From: Bradyrhizobium forestalis
GTDB lineage: Bacteria > Pseudomonadota > Alphaproteobacteria > Rhizobiales > Xanthobacteraceae
DNA length: 64,000 bases
NCBI RefSeq assembly: GCF_002795245.1
Contig: NZ_PGVG01000018.1
Coordinates: 62,001-126,000 of the forward strand
Reading direction: 5' to 3'
Part shown: one piece after another, positions 26,271 through 35,113 of the stretch
Layout: every line of letters starts with the position of its first letter
Position numbering within the stretch: position 1 is the first letter of the stretch
Program-made: the position numbers and the translations under genes
The notes under the pieces: generated by a model
Database searches by the model: none
Told to the model about the DNA's origin: nothing
What the model saw: the letters and a program-made list of their open reading frames with translations, nothing else

Positions 26271-27199
26271 CAACCATCAACACGACGGCTGATCAGTCAG
26301 CCCCGAAGAAGGCGAAGATCAGCCAGTTCCGCCGCCTGTTGTGGCACGTCAACCGCACCGACCTTGGATGGGCAGTGAAGGCGGGTCTGACCGCCCTGCA
26401 ATTGCCCGCGCGCGCCAAACGCGTCGCGCTGCTGAAGCAGCTTCCAACGAAGCCCGAATGGACTGAGGCGAGCCGCAAGCTCGCCGAGGATGGTTACGTC
26501 GACGTGTCCGCGCTTGTGGATCGCAGCCTCGCGGAAGCGGTCGCCTCGTTCGCCGACGGCAAGGTGAAGCGCCTCAACGAGCTCGTCGGCCAGCAGAAGG
26601 AACGGCACAAATCATTCTGGGTCAGCCTGCTGGACGAAGATCTCGTCAACGGCTCCTTTGCCACCGACCATCCCTTCGTGCGCTACGCCCTGCAGCCCGC
26701 TGCGCTGCGCATCATTGGCGACTTCATGCACGATCTGCCGCAATTGTCGGACGTGGTGTTGACCTTGTCGCAACCGACTCCGAACCAGGCGCTGAGCTTC
26801 TCGCAGTTGTGGCATCTCGATCATGACGACAAGCGCGTCTGCAAGCTCTTCATCTATCTGACCGATGTTCAGGACACCGCGGACGGTCCGTTCACCTTCA
26901 TTCCGGCCGGGCCGTCGAAGGCGTTCCGAAACTCGCTCAAAAGCCATATGAGCGACGCTCAGGTGTTCGCCAAGACCGGTCCGGAGGTGGTCAAGGAAAT
27001 GATCGCGCCCCGCCTGTCTTCTTTCATCGTCAACACGGCCCGCTGCCTGCACATGGGAAGCCGGATCCAGTCGGATCACAGCCGCCTGCTGTACACGGCA
27101 ACCTACATCCAGCAGCCGCGCATCTTTCCCGAGCCGCCGGCGCGCTTCCGCGCGGTCGGTGCCCTGACGGAGCTCGAGCGCACCGTGATGCGACTCTGA
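26267..27199 (+). CDS. Phytanoyl-CoA dioxygenase (PhyH)-like Fe(II)/2-oxoglutarate oxygenase
   Basis: The protein has 310 residues. LWHLDHDDKR near residue 183 provides the His-x-Asp metal ligands, CLHMGSR near residue 260 the distal histidine, and SRLLYTATY the arginine that binds 2-oxoglutarate. GPFTFIPAGPSK lies between them as in PhyH enzymes. It may hydroxylate a sugar or lipid component. The ATG at 26,267 overlaps the methyltransferase stop. Such an enzyme next to a methyltransferase suggests hydroxylate-then-methylate tailoring, which is an inference. Confidence 0.8.
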   Translation: MTTINTTADQSAPKKAKISQFRRLLWHVNRTDLGWAVKAGLTALQLPARAKRVALLKQLPTKPEWTEASRKLAEDGYVDVSALVDRSLAEAVASFADGKVKRLNELVGQQKERHKSFWVSLLDEDLVNGSFATDHPFVRYALQPAALRIIGDFMHDLPQLSDVVLTLSQPTPNQALSFSQLWHLDHDDKRVCKLFIYLTDVQDTADGPFTFIPAGPSKAFRNSLKSHMSDAQVFAKTGPEVVKEMIAPRLSSFIVNTARCLHMGSRIQSDHSRLLYTATYIQQPRIFPEPPARFRAVGALTELERTVMRL

Positions 27200-27224
27200 C
27201 GCGGACCTGCCGGGAGCTCACATC

Positions 27225-28613
27225 TTGCGTATAGGCCTGGTGGTCGATCACCCCAAGCGTGACCTGCCGGGGGCAGTCATGCTCGGTTATCAGCTCGCGC
27301 GGCGTGGCGTATCCGTCATGCTGGTGCCGATGTACGAGCAGGCTGTCGATGTCCCGCGGCTCGGGCTGGACGCACTGGTCGTCAACTACGCACGTCCCGT
27401 CAATCTCGACCTGATGCGCAGCTTTGCCAGAGCTGGCCTGGCGCTGTACGTGCTCGATACCGAAGGCGGCGTGCTCGCCGAGAAGGGTGGCAACTCGCCA
27501 CCGGCAATGGCGGCCCACATCAAGGGCAGCGGCTACGCCGACATCCTGACGGGCTATTTCTTCTGGGGCAGCCGGCTGCACGACGCCTTCCTCGCAGCCG
27601 GAACCATGAAGCCAGAGCAGCTTCACCTCACCGGCTGCCCACGCTTTGATTTTGCGGCCCCACGCTGGCGCACCCTGCTCGATGGCGAGCCGCGCGGCTA
27701 TCTGCTCGTCAACGCCAACTTTCCGCTCGTCAATTCACGCTTCACCGGCAAGCCGGGCGGCGAGCGCGAAGCAATGGTGCGGGCCGGCTGGGATGGCGCC
27801 TATGTCGATCGCTTCATCGCGGACCTGAAGCAGGTCTTCACGAACTATCTCGCCGAGATCGCCCGGCTCGCCGCAGCGCGTCCCGACCGCAACATTCTCG
27901 TGCGTCCGCACCCCTTCGAGAGCGAGGACGTCTATCGCAATGCGCTCTCGCGCCACGCCAACGTCCTGATCGATGGCACCGGCAGCGTGCTCGATCGCAT
28001 CCGCAATGCAGCCGCGGTCATTCATCTCAATTGCGGGACGGCCGTGGAATCGGTCCTGCTCGGGAAGCTTCCGCTCCAGCTCGAGTACCTGAACACGCCG
28101 ACAACCGCCGGACATGCCGCGCTGCCCGCGCGCGTGAGCCGGCCGGTCGCCTCGTTCGAAGAGCTGCTCGGCGCGATCGACGACATCGAGCGCGAGACCG
28201 AGGCCTTCGATTTCGTCCGCATTCACGCCGCCGATATCGAGGCCTTCTTTCATCTCAACGACGGGCAGGCCGCCGAACGCATCGCCGATGTCCTAACCAG
28301 CGCAACGATCTCGCGCCGGCCATACATCTCGCTGGTTGCGACCGTGAAAGGCACGCGCGACAAGCCGAGTGTCGGTCAGATCGTCAAGGGCGCCGCCAGC
28401 GCCGCGCTCGGCTCAGCGGTCACCGAGCGGCTGCGCAGCCGGTTCAATCCGGCCCGCCGCGACAAGCGGATCGCTCCGTCCGCCGTCCAGCCCCTGCTTC
28501 AGCGTATCGCCGCGCATGATCAGGCGAGCCCGTCGCAGTTTACGGCAAGGCGCGCGCATTGCGCGATGACGGGCTTGCCGCTGGCAAGCATTGCGATCGA
28601 ACACGCTCACTAG
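27225..28613 (+). CDS. Surface carbohydrate biosynthesis protein, GT-B-like
   Basis: The protein has 462 residues and a TTG start preceded by GGGAG nine bases upstream. MRIGLVVDHPKRDLPG opens a Rossmann domain. LYVLDTEGGVLAEKGG, TGYFFWGSRLHDAF, LTGCPRFDF and a C-terminal RPHPFESEDVY region followed by HLNCGTAVESVLLGK form the two halves of a GT-B-type fold. This resembles proteins annotated as surface carbohydrate biosynthesis proteins. They often accompany ulosonate genes and may be ulosonyl- or polyol-phosphate transferases. Function here is inferred from fold and context. Confidence 0.7.
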   Translation: MRIGLVVDHPKRDLPGAVMLGYQLARRGVSVMLVPMYEQAVDVPRLGLDALVVNYARPVNLDLMRSFARAGLALYVLDTEGGVLAEKGGNSPPAMAAHIKGSGYADILTGYFFWGSRLHDAFLAAGTMKPEQLHLTGCPRFDFAAPRWRTLLDGEPRGYLLVNANFPLVNSRFTGKPGGEREAMVRAGWDGAYVDRFIADLKQVFTNYLAEIARLAAARPDRNILVRPHPFESEDVYRNALSRHANVLIDGTGSVLDRIRNAAAVIHLNCGTAVESVLLGKLPLQLEYLNTPTTAGHAALPARVSRPVASFEELLGAIDDIERETEAFDFVRIHAADIEAFFHLNDGQAAERIADVLTSATISRRPYISLVATVKGTRDKPSVGQIVKGAASAALGSAVTERLRSRFNPARRDKRIAPSAVQPLLQRIAAHDQASPSQFTARRAHCAMTGLPLASIAIEHAH

Positions 28614-28617
28614 ACCC

Positions 28618-30021
28618 ATGACAACATCTGCAAAGACCATTCTCATCACCACGCTGGCCGAATACCAGACCCGGTTCTGGATTCCGGTCGCGCAGCGGTT
28701 GCGCGCGGCAGGCCATGACGTCGAGTTGCTTGCCTTCGACGATCGCAGTGCCGAGATGGCGGTCGCCGAAGGCGTGCCGGTCACGAACATGTATCGCGAG
28801 GGTCTCAAGGCCGGTCCCTCGCCCGAGGATCGCAAGGCCTTCGATGCGCGCGTCGCCGCCTACGGACTGGACGGGACCAACTTCCTGCTCAGCCATGAGC
28901 GCTTCACCTTCGGCATCCGTGATACTGCCGCCTTGCGCCGGCGCTTCATGATCTACGCCAACGCGATGGAGACGCTGCTCGACCGGCTGGAGCGGCAAGG
29001 CAAGCGCGCCGAGCTGGTGCAGGAGCTCGGCGGCTTTCTCTCGGTGATCGCGAGCTTCTACGCCGCAAGGCGCCGGAGTATCCGCAACTGGTTTATCGAG
29101 CCGTCGTTCTTTCGCGGCCGCATGTATTTCACGCCGGACAGCTTTGCCGCTCCCGATATGATGGCGCAACCCGCGGATGCTGTGTCCCCCGAGGTGCGCG
29201 CCTATCTCGACGACACGCTGACGCAGCGCGCGATCGTCATTCCCAAGAAGGATCAGCATCATTATTCGGCAGCCTTCAAGAAGGTCGTCAATTTGCGCAA
29301 CGCCAACCGCCTCGTCGAGAAGCTCTGGGACCAGTTCGCGCTCGGCAAGCACCAGGAGTTCGGGCACAATCTGCGCCATGCCCAGGTCCACGCCGCGATG
29401 GCGCTCAATGCGACGCGGCTGCGCAAGCTCTACCGGCCGCTCCCCGAAACGTCGTTCGTCTACTATCCGTTCCACGTTCCGGCAGACATGGCGCTGACGC
29501 TGCGCTCGCCGGACTATCTCGACCAGGTCGCGACCGTCGACTTCCTGCTGCGTACGATCCCGGATTCGCACGTGCTCGTGGTGAAGGAGCATCCCGCCCA
29601 GATCGGCGCAATCTCGGCCGCCCGCCTGTTCGAGCTCGCGCGCCGGTTCGACAATTTCGTGCTGTTGCCGCCGCAGACCAACAATTACACCGTGCTCGAT
29701 CGCGCCGATGCCGTCGTCTCCGTCAACAGCAAGTCGGGCGCCGAAGCGCTGCTGCTCGGTAAGCCGGTCGTGGTGATGGGCGATGCGTTCTACCGCTCCT
29801 GTCCGCTGGTCTATGCGGTCGATCGTCTGGCCGATGTGCCCGCACGGTTGCGCGAGGCCCTCTCCGCCGGGCCGTTCGATCCGGCCAAAGGGGCGCCCTA
29901 TTTCGAGTCGGCCTGGCGGCGGTCTTATCCGGGCGAGCTCTATGTCAGCGATCCCAAACTGCTCGACACGTTTGCGGCCTCCTTGCGTGCCGCAATCGCC
30001 GAGCCGGCCCGTGTGAACTGA
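28618..30021 (+). CDS. Capsule-synthesis-like glycosyltransferase (Capsule_synth/KpsS-like)
   Basis: This 467-residue protein starts at ATG 28,618. The C-terminal half has FVYYPFHVPADMALTLRSPD, VVKEHPAQIG and TVLDRADAVVSVNSKSG followed by EALLLGKPVVVMG. This is the capsule polysaccharide synthesis pattern seen in KpsS/LipB-type Kdo transferases. The N-terminal half is a Rossmann-like domain (ILITTLAEYQTRFW). It may transfer the first or bridging acidic sugar. It follows the surface carbohydrate protein with a 4-base gap. Confidence 0.75.
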   Translation: MTTSAKTILITTLAEYQTRFWIPVAQRLRAAGHDVELLAFDDRSAEMAVAEGVPVTNMYREGLKAGPSPEDRKAFDARVAAYGLDGTNFLLSHERFTFGIRDTAALRRRFMIYANAMETLLDRLERQGKRAELVQELGGFLSVIASFYAARRRSIRNWFIEPSFFRGRMYFTPDSFAAPDMMAQPADAVSPEVRAYLDDTLTQRAIVIPKKDQHHYSAAFKKVVNLRNANRLVEKLWDQFALGKHQEFGHNLRHAQVHAAMALNATRLRKLYRPLPETSFVYYPFHVPADMALTLRSPDYLDQVATVDFLLRTIPDSHVLVVKEHPAQIGAISAARLFELARRFDNFVLLPPQTNNYTVLDRADAVVSVNSKSGAEALLLGKPVVVMGDAFYRSCPLVYAVDRLADVPARLREALSAGPFDPAKGAPYFESAWRRSYPGELYVSDPKLLDTFAASLRAAIAEPARVN

Positions 30022-30032
30022 ACGGACCCATC

Positions 30033-30782
30033 ATGCCGCTCGTCTCGATCATCACACCGTCCTGGAACGTCGAAGGCCTGATCGAGGAGACGATCCGCTC
30101 GGTCCAGAGCCAGACATTCGCCGATTGGGAGCTCTTGATCGCCGACGACTGCTCGACCGATAGGACGCCGGCGATCATCGCGGACATCGGCGCGCGCGAT
30201 CCACGCGTCAAGCTGATCCGGCAGGCCAGGAATGGCGGCCCGGCGCTCGCGCGCCAGGCGGCGATCGACGCCGCGCAGGGCCGCTATCTCGCCTTCCTCG
30301 ACAGCGACGATCTCTGGCTGCCCGAGAAGCTGGAGCGCCAGCTCGCCTTCGCGAAGGCAAAGCAGGCCGCCCTCAGCTACACCGCCTTCCGCCGCATCAA
30401 CGAGGTCAACACCGTCACCGGACGGCTGATCGAGGTGCCGGCCTCGCTCACCTATGGGCAGCTGCTGAAGAACACCGCGATCGCGACGCTGACCGCGATG
30501 GTCGACCGCGAGATCGCCGGCCCCATCGCGATGAAGAACGAGGGCTATGACGATTTCTGCCTGTGGCTCTCGATCCTCAAGCGCGGCCATACCGCATACG
30601 GCCTCAACGAGGATCTGGCGCGCTACCGCGTCAGGGGCTCCTCGGTCTCGAGCCGCCCGATGCGCTCGGCCAAATGGGTCTGGCAGATCTACCGCAATGT
30701 CGAACACCTCTCGCCGATCAGGTCGGCTTGGTGCTTTACCCATTGGGGAGCGCGGGCGTGGCTGAAGCGGCGGGAATTCTAG
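30033..30782 (+). CDS. Family 2 glycosyltransferase
   Basis: This GT-A enzyme has 249 residues. LVSIITPSWNVEGLIEETI starts the nucleotide-binding domain, IADDCSTDRT holds the first aspartate and YLAFLDSDDLWLP the DxD-like motif. No membrane segment is present, so it should act at the cytoplasmic face on a lipid-linked acceptor. It follows the capsule-type transferase by 11 bases in the same unit. Donor and acceptor are not predictable from the sequence. Confidence 0.83.
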   Translation: MPLVSIITPSWNVEGLIEETIRSVQSQTFADWELLIADDCSTDRTPAIIADIGARDPRVKLIRQARNGGPALARQAAIDAAQGRYLAFLDSDDLWLPEKLERQLAFAKAKQAALSYTAFRRINEVNTVTGRLIEVPASLTYGQLLKNTAIATLTAMVDREIAGPIAMKNEGYDDFCLWLSILKRGHTAYGLNEDLARYRVRGSSVSSRPMRSAKWVWQIYRNVEHLSPIRSAWCFTHWGARAWLKRREF

Positions 30783-30891
30783 CGGCCCCGCGGTCTGTGT
30801 GCGCGCGACGCAGCTACCTGCAACGATCGGAAATGAACATTGCGACCTCGATCGGTTGTCTCTAGTCTGGCCGACACCGGAGGGGCTTCGG

Positions 30892-32370
30892 GTGCACAAT
30901 CAAGGCGTTATACCACTGAAAGCGCGTCCCGTCGTCGACCGCCGAGTCTGGATAGGCTGGACGTTGTGCAGTCTGTTTCCCGCAGTTTTTCTGCTGTGTC
31001 TGTTTGCGCTCACGTCACTGAGTGCGCCCGAACATGACGATTTCTGCTTCGCGTTTCAGTACGCGCGGCACAATTTCCTCCAGACCGTCTCGATCTTCTA
31101 TCATACGCAGTCAGGGCGGGTCCTGGCGCTGTGGCTGACACAGGTCCCATCGGCCCTCTCCACGGCGGCAGGTATCAGCCTTCTGTCGGCCTACTCACTG
31201 ACCATGGCCGTGAGCGCAGGACTGTTCCTGGTCGGCGTGGCCCTCGCCACGATCCGTGCATGGCCCCGCACGGGCGCTCTTCAACTGACTTTCCTCACGC
31301 TCGCATTCGCAGGCACCGTGCTTGGTGCGGCGCCGAGCGTAAGGGACCTGCTCTATTGGCTGTCGGCCGTGACCTGTTACCTTCCGCCGGCCTTGGTTAC
31401 CATTCTGATCCTCGGGGAGTGCATTCGGGCGATCGATCAGCAAACCAACTTTTCATGGCTGCTCAGTCTCGCAATGGCTCTGGGTGGATTCGCCGCTGCG
31501 CTATGCAACGAGTTCACCGGCGCCTGGCTCGTGCTGATCCTCCTGGCGTCATTGAGCGCGCGCTATCTTTACGGTCAGAAGCTCCAAATCGCACACCATG
31601 TCCTGATCGCAACAGCCATCGTCATCGGATGGCTCATCGTCGTCTCGGCCGACGGCAACAACGCGCGCATGACACAGCTCCCGAACGGCGGGCGTGTGGT
31701 CTGGTCGCTCTATGAAGGGGTTCTCGATGCGCTCGTCGGACTCGGGCGGTTCGCTCGAGAGCCCGCCACTATACTCTGGCTCGCTACGGCCGGCCTCTTT
31801 GCATTGGTCGAGGCTGACGCGACGTCCCCGACGCCGCAAAAACGCAAGCTGTTGGCTCTTGGCACGATCGCGATCAGCCTGGCGTGCTGCTATTTCGAAT
31901 ATTTCACTCATCGATATGCGACGGGGATGCGGCTCATCGAACGAGCACAGAACCAGGCGTTGATCCTGCTGCTGTTCGGATCGACGCTGGGTGTCAGGCT
32001 GCTCGTCAGCGCCTACCGCCCGCAGCTACGCGAGCGTCTTGCGGCGGGCATGTGTCGCGGCCTGCTGGATCCGGTCGGGATGCCCGCGAGCCTGACGCTC
32101 CTCACGGTCGCCTCGCTCTTTCTGAGTTCGACGGCGTTCGAGCTGCGCTCGCAGTGGCAAGACTTGTACCCGTACTGGCGGGAGAGTGCCGAACGGCACC
32201 GCCTCCTGACAACGAGCCCCGAACCGATCATCTACATTCCGCGACACAAATGGACGCCGTCCTTGCTGATGACCGCGGATGTGACGGCTGATGCCGAACG
32301 ATTGCCGAACGACTGCATCGCCGCATATTACCATAAGTCCGCCGTCTACGCCGCCGACACACCGCGGTAG
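30892..32370 (+). CDS. Polytopic membrane protein, GT-C-like
   Basis: The start is GTG at 30,892, with GGAGGGG seven bases ahead, giving 492 residues. An upstream extension to 30,799 is not hydrophobic. About eleven membrane segments follow a first TM (WTLCSLFPAVFLLCLFALTS) and a loop with SAPEHDDFCFAF. The acidic pair in the first outward loop is a GT-C-type trait. A short C-terminal soluble tail ends the protein. The next gene encodes a GtrB-like enzyme, so it could use the lipid-linked sugar that GtrB makes. Confidence 0.72.
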   Translation: MHNQGVIPLKARPVVDRRVWIGWTLCSLFPAVFLLCLFALTSLSAPEHDDFCFAFQYARHNFLQTVSIFYHTQSGRVLALWLTQVPSALSTAAGISLLSAYSLTMAVSAGLFLVGVALATIRAWPRTGALQLTFLTLAFAGTVLGAAPSVRDLLYWLSAVTCYLPPALVTILILGECIRAIDQQTNFSWLLSLAMALGGFAAALCNEFTGAWLVLILLASLSARYLYGQKLQIAHHVLIATAIVIGWLIVVSADGNNARMTQLPNGGRVVWSLYEGVLDALVGLGRFAREPATILWLATAGLFALVEADATSPTPQKRKLLALGTIAISLACCYFEYFTHRYATGMRLIERAQNQALILLLFGSTLGVRLLVSAYRPQLRERLAAGMCRGLLDPVGMPASLTLLTVASLFLSSTAFELRSQWQDLYPYWRESAERHRLLTTSPEPIIYIPRHKWTPSLLMTADVTADAERLPNDCIAAYYHKSAVYAADTPR

Positions 32371-32398
32371 CCACTTGCCTTGCCCGAGAGAGACTAAC

Positions 32399-33361
32399 GT
32401 GAAAACAATCAGCGTCATCACGCCCTGCTACAATGAAGAGCTGAACGTCAAGGATTGCTATGATGCGATCCGGCAGATCTTCGAGGGCGAGCTCAAGGGC
32501 TATCGGCGCGAGCACATCTTCTGCGACAACGCCTCCGACGACCGCACCGTGGAGATCCTGCGCAAGATTGCGGCGCATGATCCCGCGGTCAAGGTAATCA
32601 TCAATGCGCGCAATTTCGGGCCGCTGCGCAACACCTACAACGGGGTGATGGCGAGCAGCGGTGACGCAGTTCTCCTGTTCATGCCGGCTGATCTCCAGGA
32701 TCCACCCGAACTGCTTCCCCAATTCGTCCAGTTGTGGGAGGCCGGAAACGAGATCGTGTACGGAATACGCGCCGTTCGGGAAGAGAGCCGCCTGATGCGT
32801 GGGCTCCGCAACGCCTACTACCGCGTGCTGACCAGATTCTCCGAGCTCAAGGTCCCCCCGGGAGTCGGAGACTTCCAACTCGTCGATCGGCGCATTGTCG
32901 AAGCCATGCGTCACGTCCGTGACGCCTATCCGTTCATGCGAATGATGACGTTCGAATGCGGCGGGCGCATGGTCGGCGTGCCCTACACCTGGCGCGAGCG
33001 TAAGAAGGGATTTTCGAAGAACCGCGCCAGCGCGCTCATCGATCAGGGTCTCAACGGACTCGTGTCCTTTACCACGGCGCCGGTACGCTTCGGCCTGTTC
33101 GCGGGCTTTCTGATCTCGGCCGCGAGCATTGCCTACGCAATCCTCAACTTCATCATCGGTCTGGTGCTCTATCAGAAGCTCGCCGAGCCAGGCATCCTCA
33201 CGCTGATCGTCGCCATGTTCTTCTTCGGCGGCGTGCAGCTGTTCTTCATGGGCATGATCGGCGAGTACGTCCTCGCGATCTACGGGCAGGTGCGGGAGAG
33301 GCCCGTGGTGTTCGAGCGCGAGCGCGTCAATTTCGACCCCTCTCCGCCATCCGGGGCGTGA
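32399..33361 (+). CDS. GtrB-like undecaprenyl-phosphate glycosyltransferase
   Basis: This 320-residue protein starts at GTG 32,399 after a GAGAGAG purine run. The GT2 domain has ISVITPCYNEELNVKDCYDA, CDNASDDRT and LFMPADLQDPPELLP (DxD-type). Two C-terminal membrane helices follow (from about residue 230), as in dolichol-phosphate-mannose-synthase/GtrB proteins. Such enzymes load one sugar onto undecaprenyl phosphate for later transfer in the periplasm. The GT-C-like protein just upstream may be the matching transferase. No GtrA-type flippase was seen. Confidence 0.83.
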   Translation: MKTISVITPCYNEELNVKDCYDAIRQIFEGELKGYRREHIFCDNASDDRTVEILRKIAAHDPAVKVIINARNFGPLRNTYNGVMASSGDAVLLFMPADLQDPPELLPQFVQLWEAGNEIVYGIRAVREESRLMRGLRNAYYRVLTRFSELKVPPGVGDFQLVDRRIVEAMRHVRDAYPFMRMMTFECGGRMVGVPYTWRERKKGFSKNRASALIDQGLNGLVSFTTAPVRFGLFAGFLISAASIAYAILNFIIGLVLYQKLAEPGILTLIVAMFFFGGVQLFFMGMIGEYVLAIYGQVRERPVVFERERVNFDPSPPSGA

Positions 33362-33374
33362 CGCGCAGACGGCG

Positions 33375-34298
33375 TCAGCGCTTCGCCAGTGATTGCTCGA
33401 TCCGCGCGACGATCGCTGGAACCGAGAGGCCCGCGGCATCGAGCAGCGCCTCGCGCGATCCCGCATGCGAGGTCTTGCCGCCCTGCTCGGGAATGCCGAT
33501 GCCCGCAATCGGCGGCCGGACTGCATCGCCGGCAAACACGCCCGCCACCAGGCCGAACAGGCCGCCGCGCAAAATGTGCTCTTCGAGCGTCACGATGAGC
33601 GAGGCGTCACGCACGGCGTCGCGGATCGCGGCCTCGTCGAGCGGTTTCAGGCAGGAGGCGCTGACCACACCGACGTCTCTGCCGCGCCCGGCGAGCTCGC
33701 CGGCGGCCTCCAGCGCGCGCGAGGCGATCGGTCCGGACGCGAGGATGACAATCTCCCGGCCCTCGCGCAGCACGCGCGGCTTGCGCGGGTCGGTCACGGC
33801 GGCGCCGAGGTTCGGCTCCCCTGCCCGGCTGAGCCGCAAGTACGACGGTTTGCCGCTTGCTGCGATCAGACGTGTCGCGGCGCGCACCTCCATGGGATCA
33901 CAAGGCACGAACACCTCGATGCCCGGCAGCATCGACATGATGCCTGCGTCCTCCAGCGCGTGGTGGGTGTAGCCCTGGCTGCCATAAGCATAGCCGGCGC
34001 CCACCGCCACGACCTTGACGTCGGCACCGTGGTAGCAGACGTCGTTGCGAAGTTGCTCGAGGCAGCGCAAGGTCGGAAAGTTGCCGATCGAATAGATGAA
34101 GACCGTCTTGCCCGACAGCGCGATGCCGGCGGCGATCCCCGCCATGTTCTGCTCGGCCACGCCGACATTGAGGTATCGTTCGGGAAATTTCGCCGCGAAC
34201 GGCTCCAGCACGGAGTAGCCGAGATCGCCGCAGAGCAGCCAGATGTCGGGATTCGCGCTTGCGGCTTGCGACAGGCTCTCGATGAACGTCGTCCTCAT
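33375..34298 (-). CDS. Split transketolase, C-terminal subunit
   Basis: This 307-residue protein covers the pyrimidine-binding and C-terminal domains. VGVAEQNMAGIAAG holds the glutamate (E49) that activates the thiamine diphosphate ring, and GNFPTLRCLEQLRNDVCYH is characteristic of transketolases in O-antigen loci. The N-terminal subunit is encoded directly upstream with a 4-base overlap, so both are made together. Neighbouring CDP-sugar genes suggest two-carbon transfer to a keto sugar rather than pentose-phosphate work. The gene ends 13 bases from the convergent GtrB-like gene. Confidence 0.87.
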   Translation of the reverse strand: MRTTFIESLSQAASANPDIWLLCGDLGYSVLEPFAAKFPERYLNVGVAEQNMAGIAAGIALSGKTVFIYSIGNFPTLRCLEQLRNDVCYHGADVKVVAVGAGYAYGSQGYTHHALEDAGIMSMLPGIEVFVPCDPMEVRAATRLIAASGKPSYLRLSRAGEPNLGAAVTDPRKPRVLREGREIVILASGPIASRALEAAGELAGRGRDVGVVSASCLKPLDEAAIRDAVRDASLIVTLEEHILRGGLFGLVAGVFAGDAVRPPIAGIGIPEQGGKTSHAGSREALLDAAGLSVPAIVARIEQSLAKR

Positions 34299-35113
34299 GC
34301 GCCGACCTCGGCCAGCGCCTGCGCGAGCAGCTCATCCGAAGGCGAGCGGTAGTGCCATTCGAGCTTGTTCTCCATAAAGCTCACGCCCTTGCCCTTCACG
34401 GTGTGGGCGATCACGACGGTCGGCCGGCCCGATGGTGCCGGCACGGCGCCCAGCACACGCTCGAGCGCGGCGAGGTCGTGACCGTCGATCTCCTCGACCT
34501 GCCAGCCGAACGATCGCCATTTCTCGGCGAAGGGATCGAGGTTGAGCACTTCGGCAACCGAGCCAAAACTCTGGATCTTGTTGAAGTCGACGATGACACA
34601 GAGGTTGTCGAGCTTGTGATGGGGCGCGAACAGGATGCCCTCCCAATTCGAGCCCTCGTCGCATTCGCCGTCGCTGAGCAGGCAGAACACGCGGCTGCCC
34701 GCACCTGCCGTCCGTGCGGCCAGCGCCATGCCGATTGCAATCGGCAGGCCATGGCCGAGCGAACCGGTCGAGACCTCGACGCCGGGCACGGCATGGCTGA
34801 CATGTCCGGTGAAGATCGCGCCGTCGCGGCAATAGGTGTCGAGCTCGGCCAGGGAAAAGAAGCCGCATTCGGCGAGGGTCGCGTACATGATCGCCGTGGC
34901 GTGACCCTTGCTGAGCACAAAGCGATCGCGGCTTGGGCTTTGCGGATCGGCAGGATCGACGCGCAGAACCCGCGTGTACAGCACCGCCAGGATGTCCGCC
35001 ATCGACAGGCAGCCGCCGATATGGGAAGCCTTCGCGGCATGCACCATGCGCAAGGCGTGCGCACGGATCCGTCGCGCGAATTCTTTCGGCTCAGGAAGAT
35101 TTGGTCGCGTCAT
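34295..35113 (-). CDS. Split transketolase, N-terminal subunit
   Basis: This 272-residue protein is the diphosphate-binding domain. LLSDGECDEGSNWEGILF followed by LDNLCVIVDFNKI is the thiamine diphosphate and metal motif, with SDG instead of the usual GDG start. SHIGGCLSMADILAVLY and GHVSHAVPGVE are further transketolase blocks. It overlaps the epimerase gene upstream by 23 bases and the C-terminal subunit downstream by 4. Housekeeping transketolases are single chains of about 650 residues, so this split pair is a specialised version. Confidence 0.87.
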   Translation of the reverse strand: MTRPNLPEPKEFARRIRAHALRMVHAAKASHIGGCLSMADILAVLYTRVLRVDPADPQSPSRDRFVLSKGHATAIMYATLAECGFFSLAELDTYCRDGAIFTGHVSHAVPGVEVSTGSLGHGLPIAIGMALAARTAGAGSRVFCLLSDGECDEGSNWEGILFAPHHKLDNLCVIVDFNKIQSFGSVAEVLNLDPFAEKWRSFGWQVEEIDGHDLAALERVLGAVPAPSGRPTVVIAHTVKGKGVSFMENKLEWHYRSPSDELLAQALAEVGA

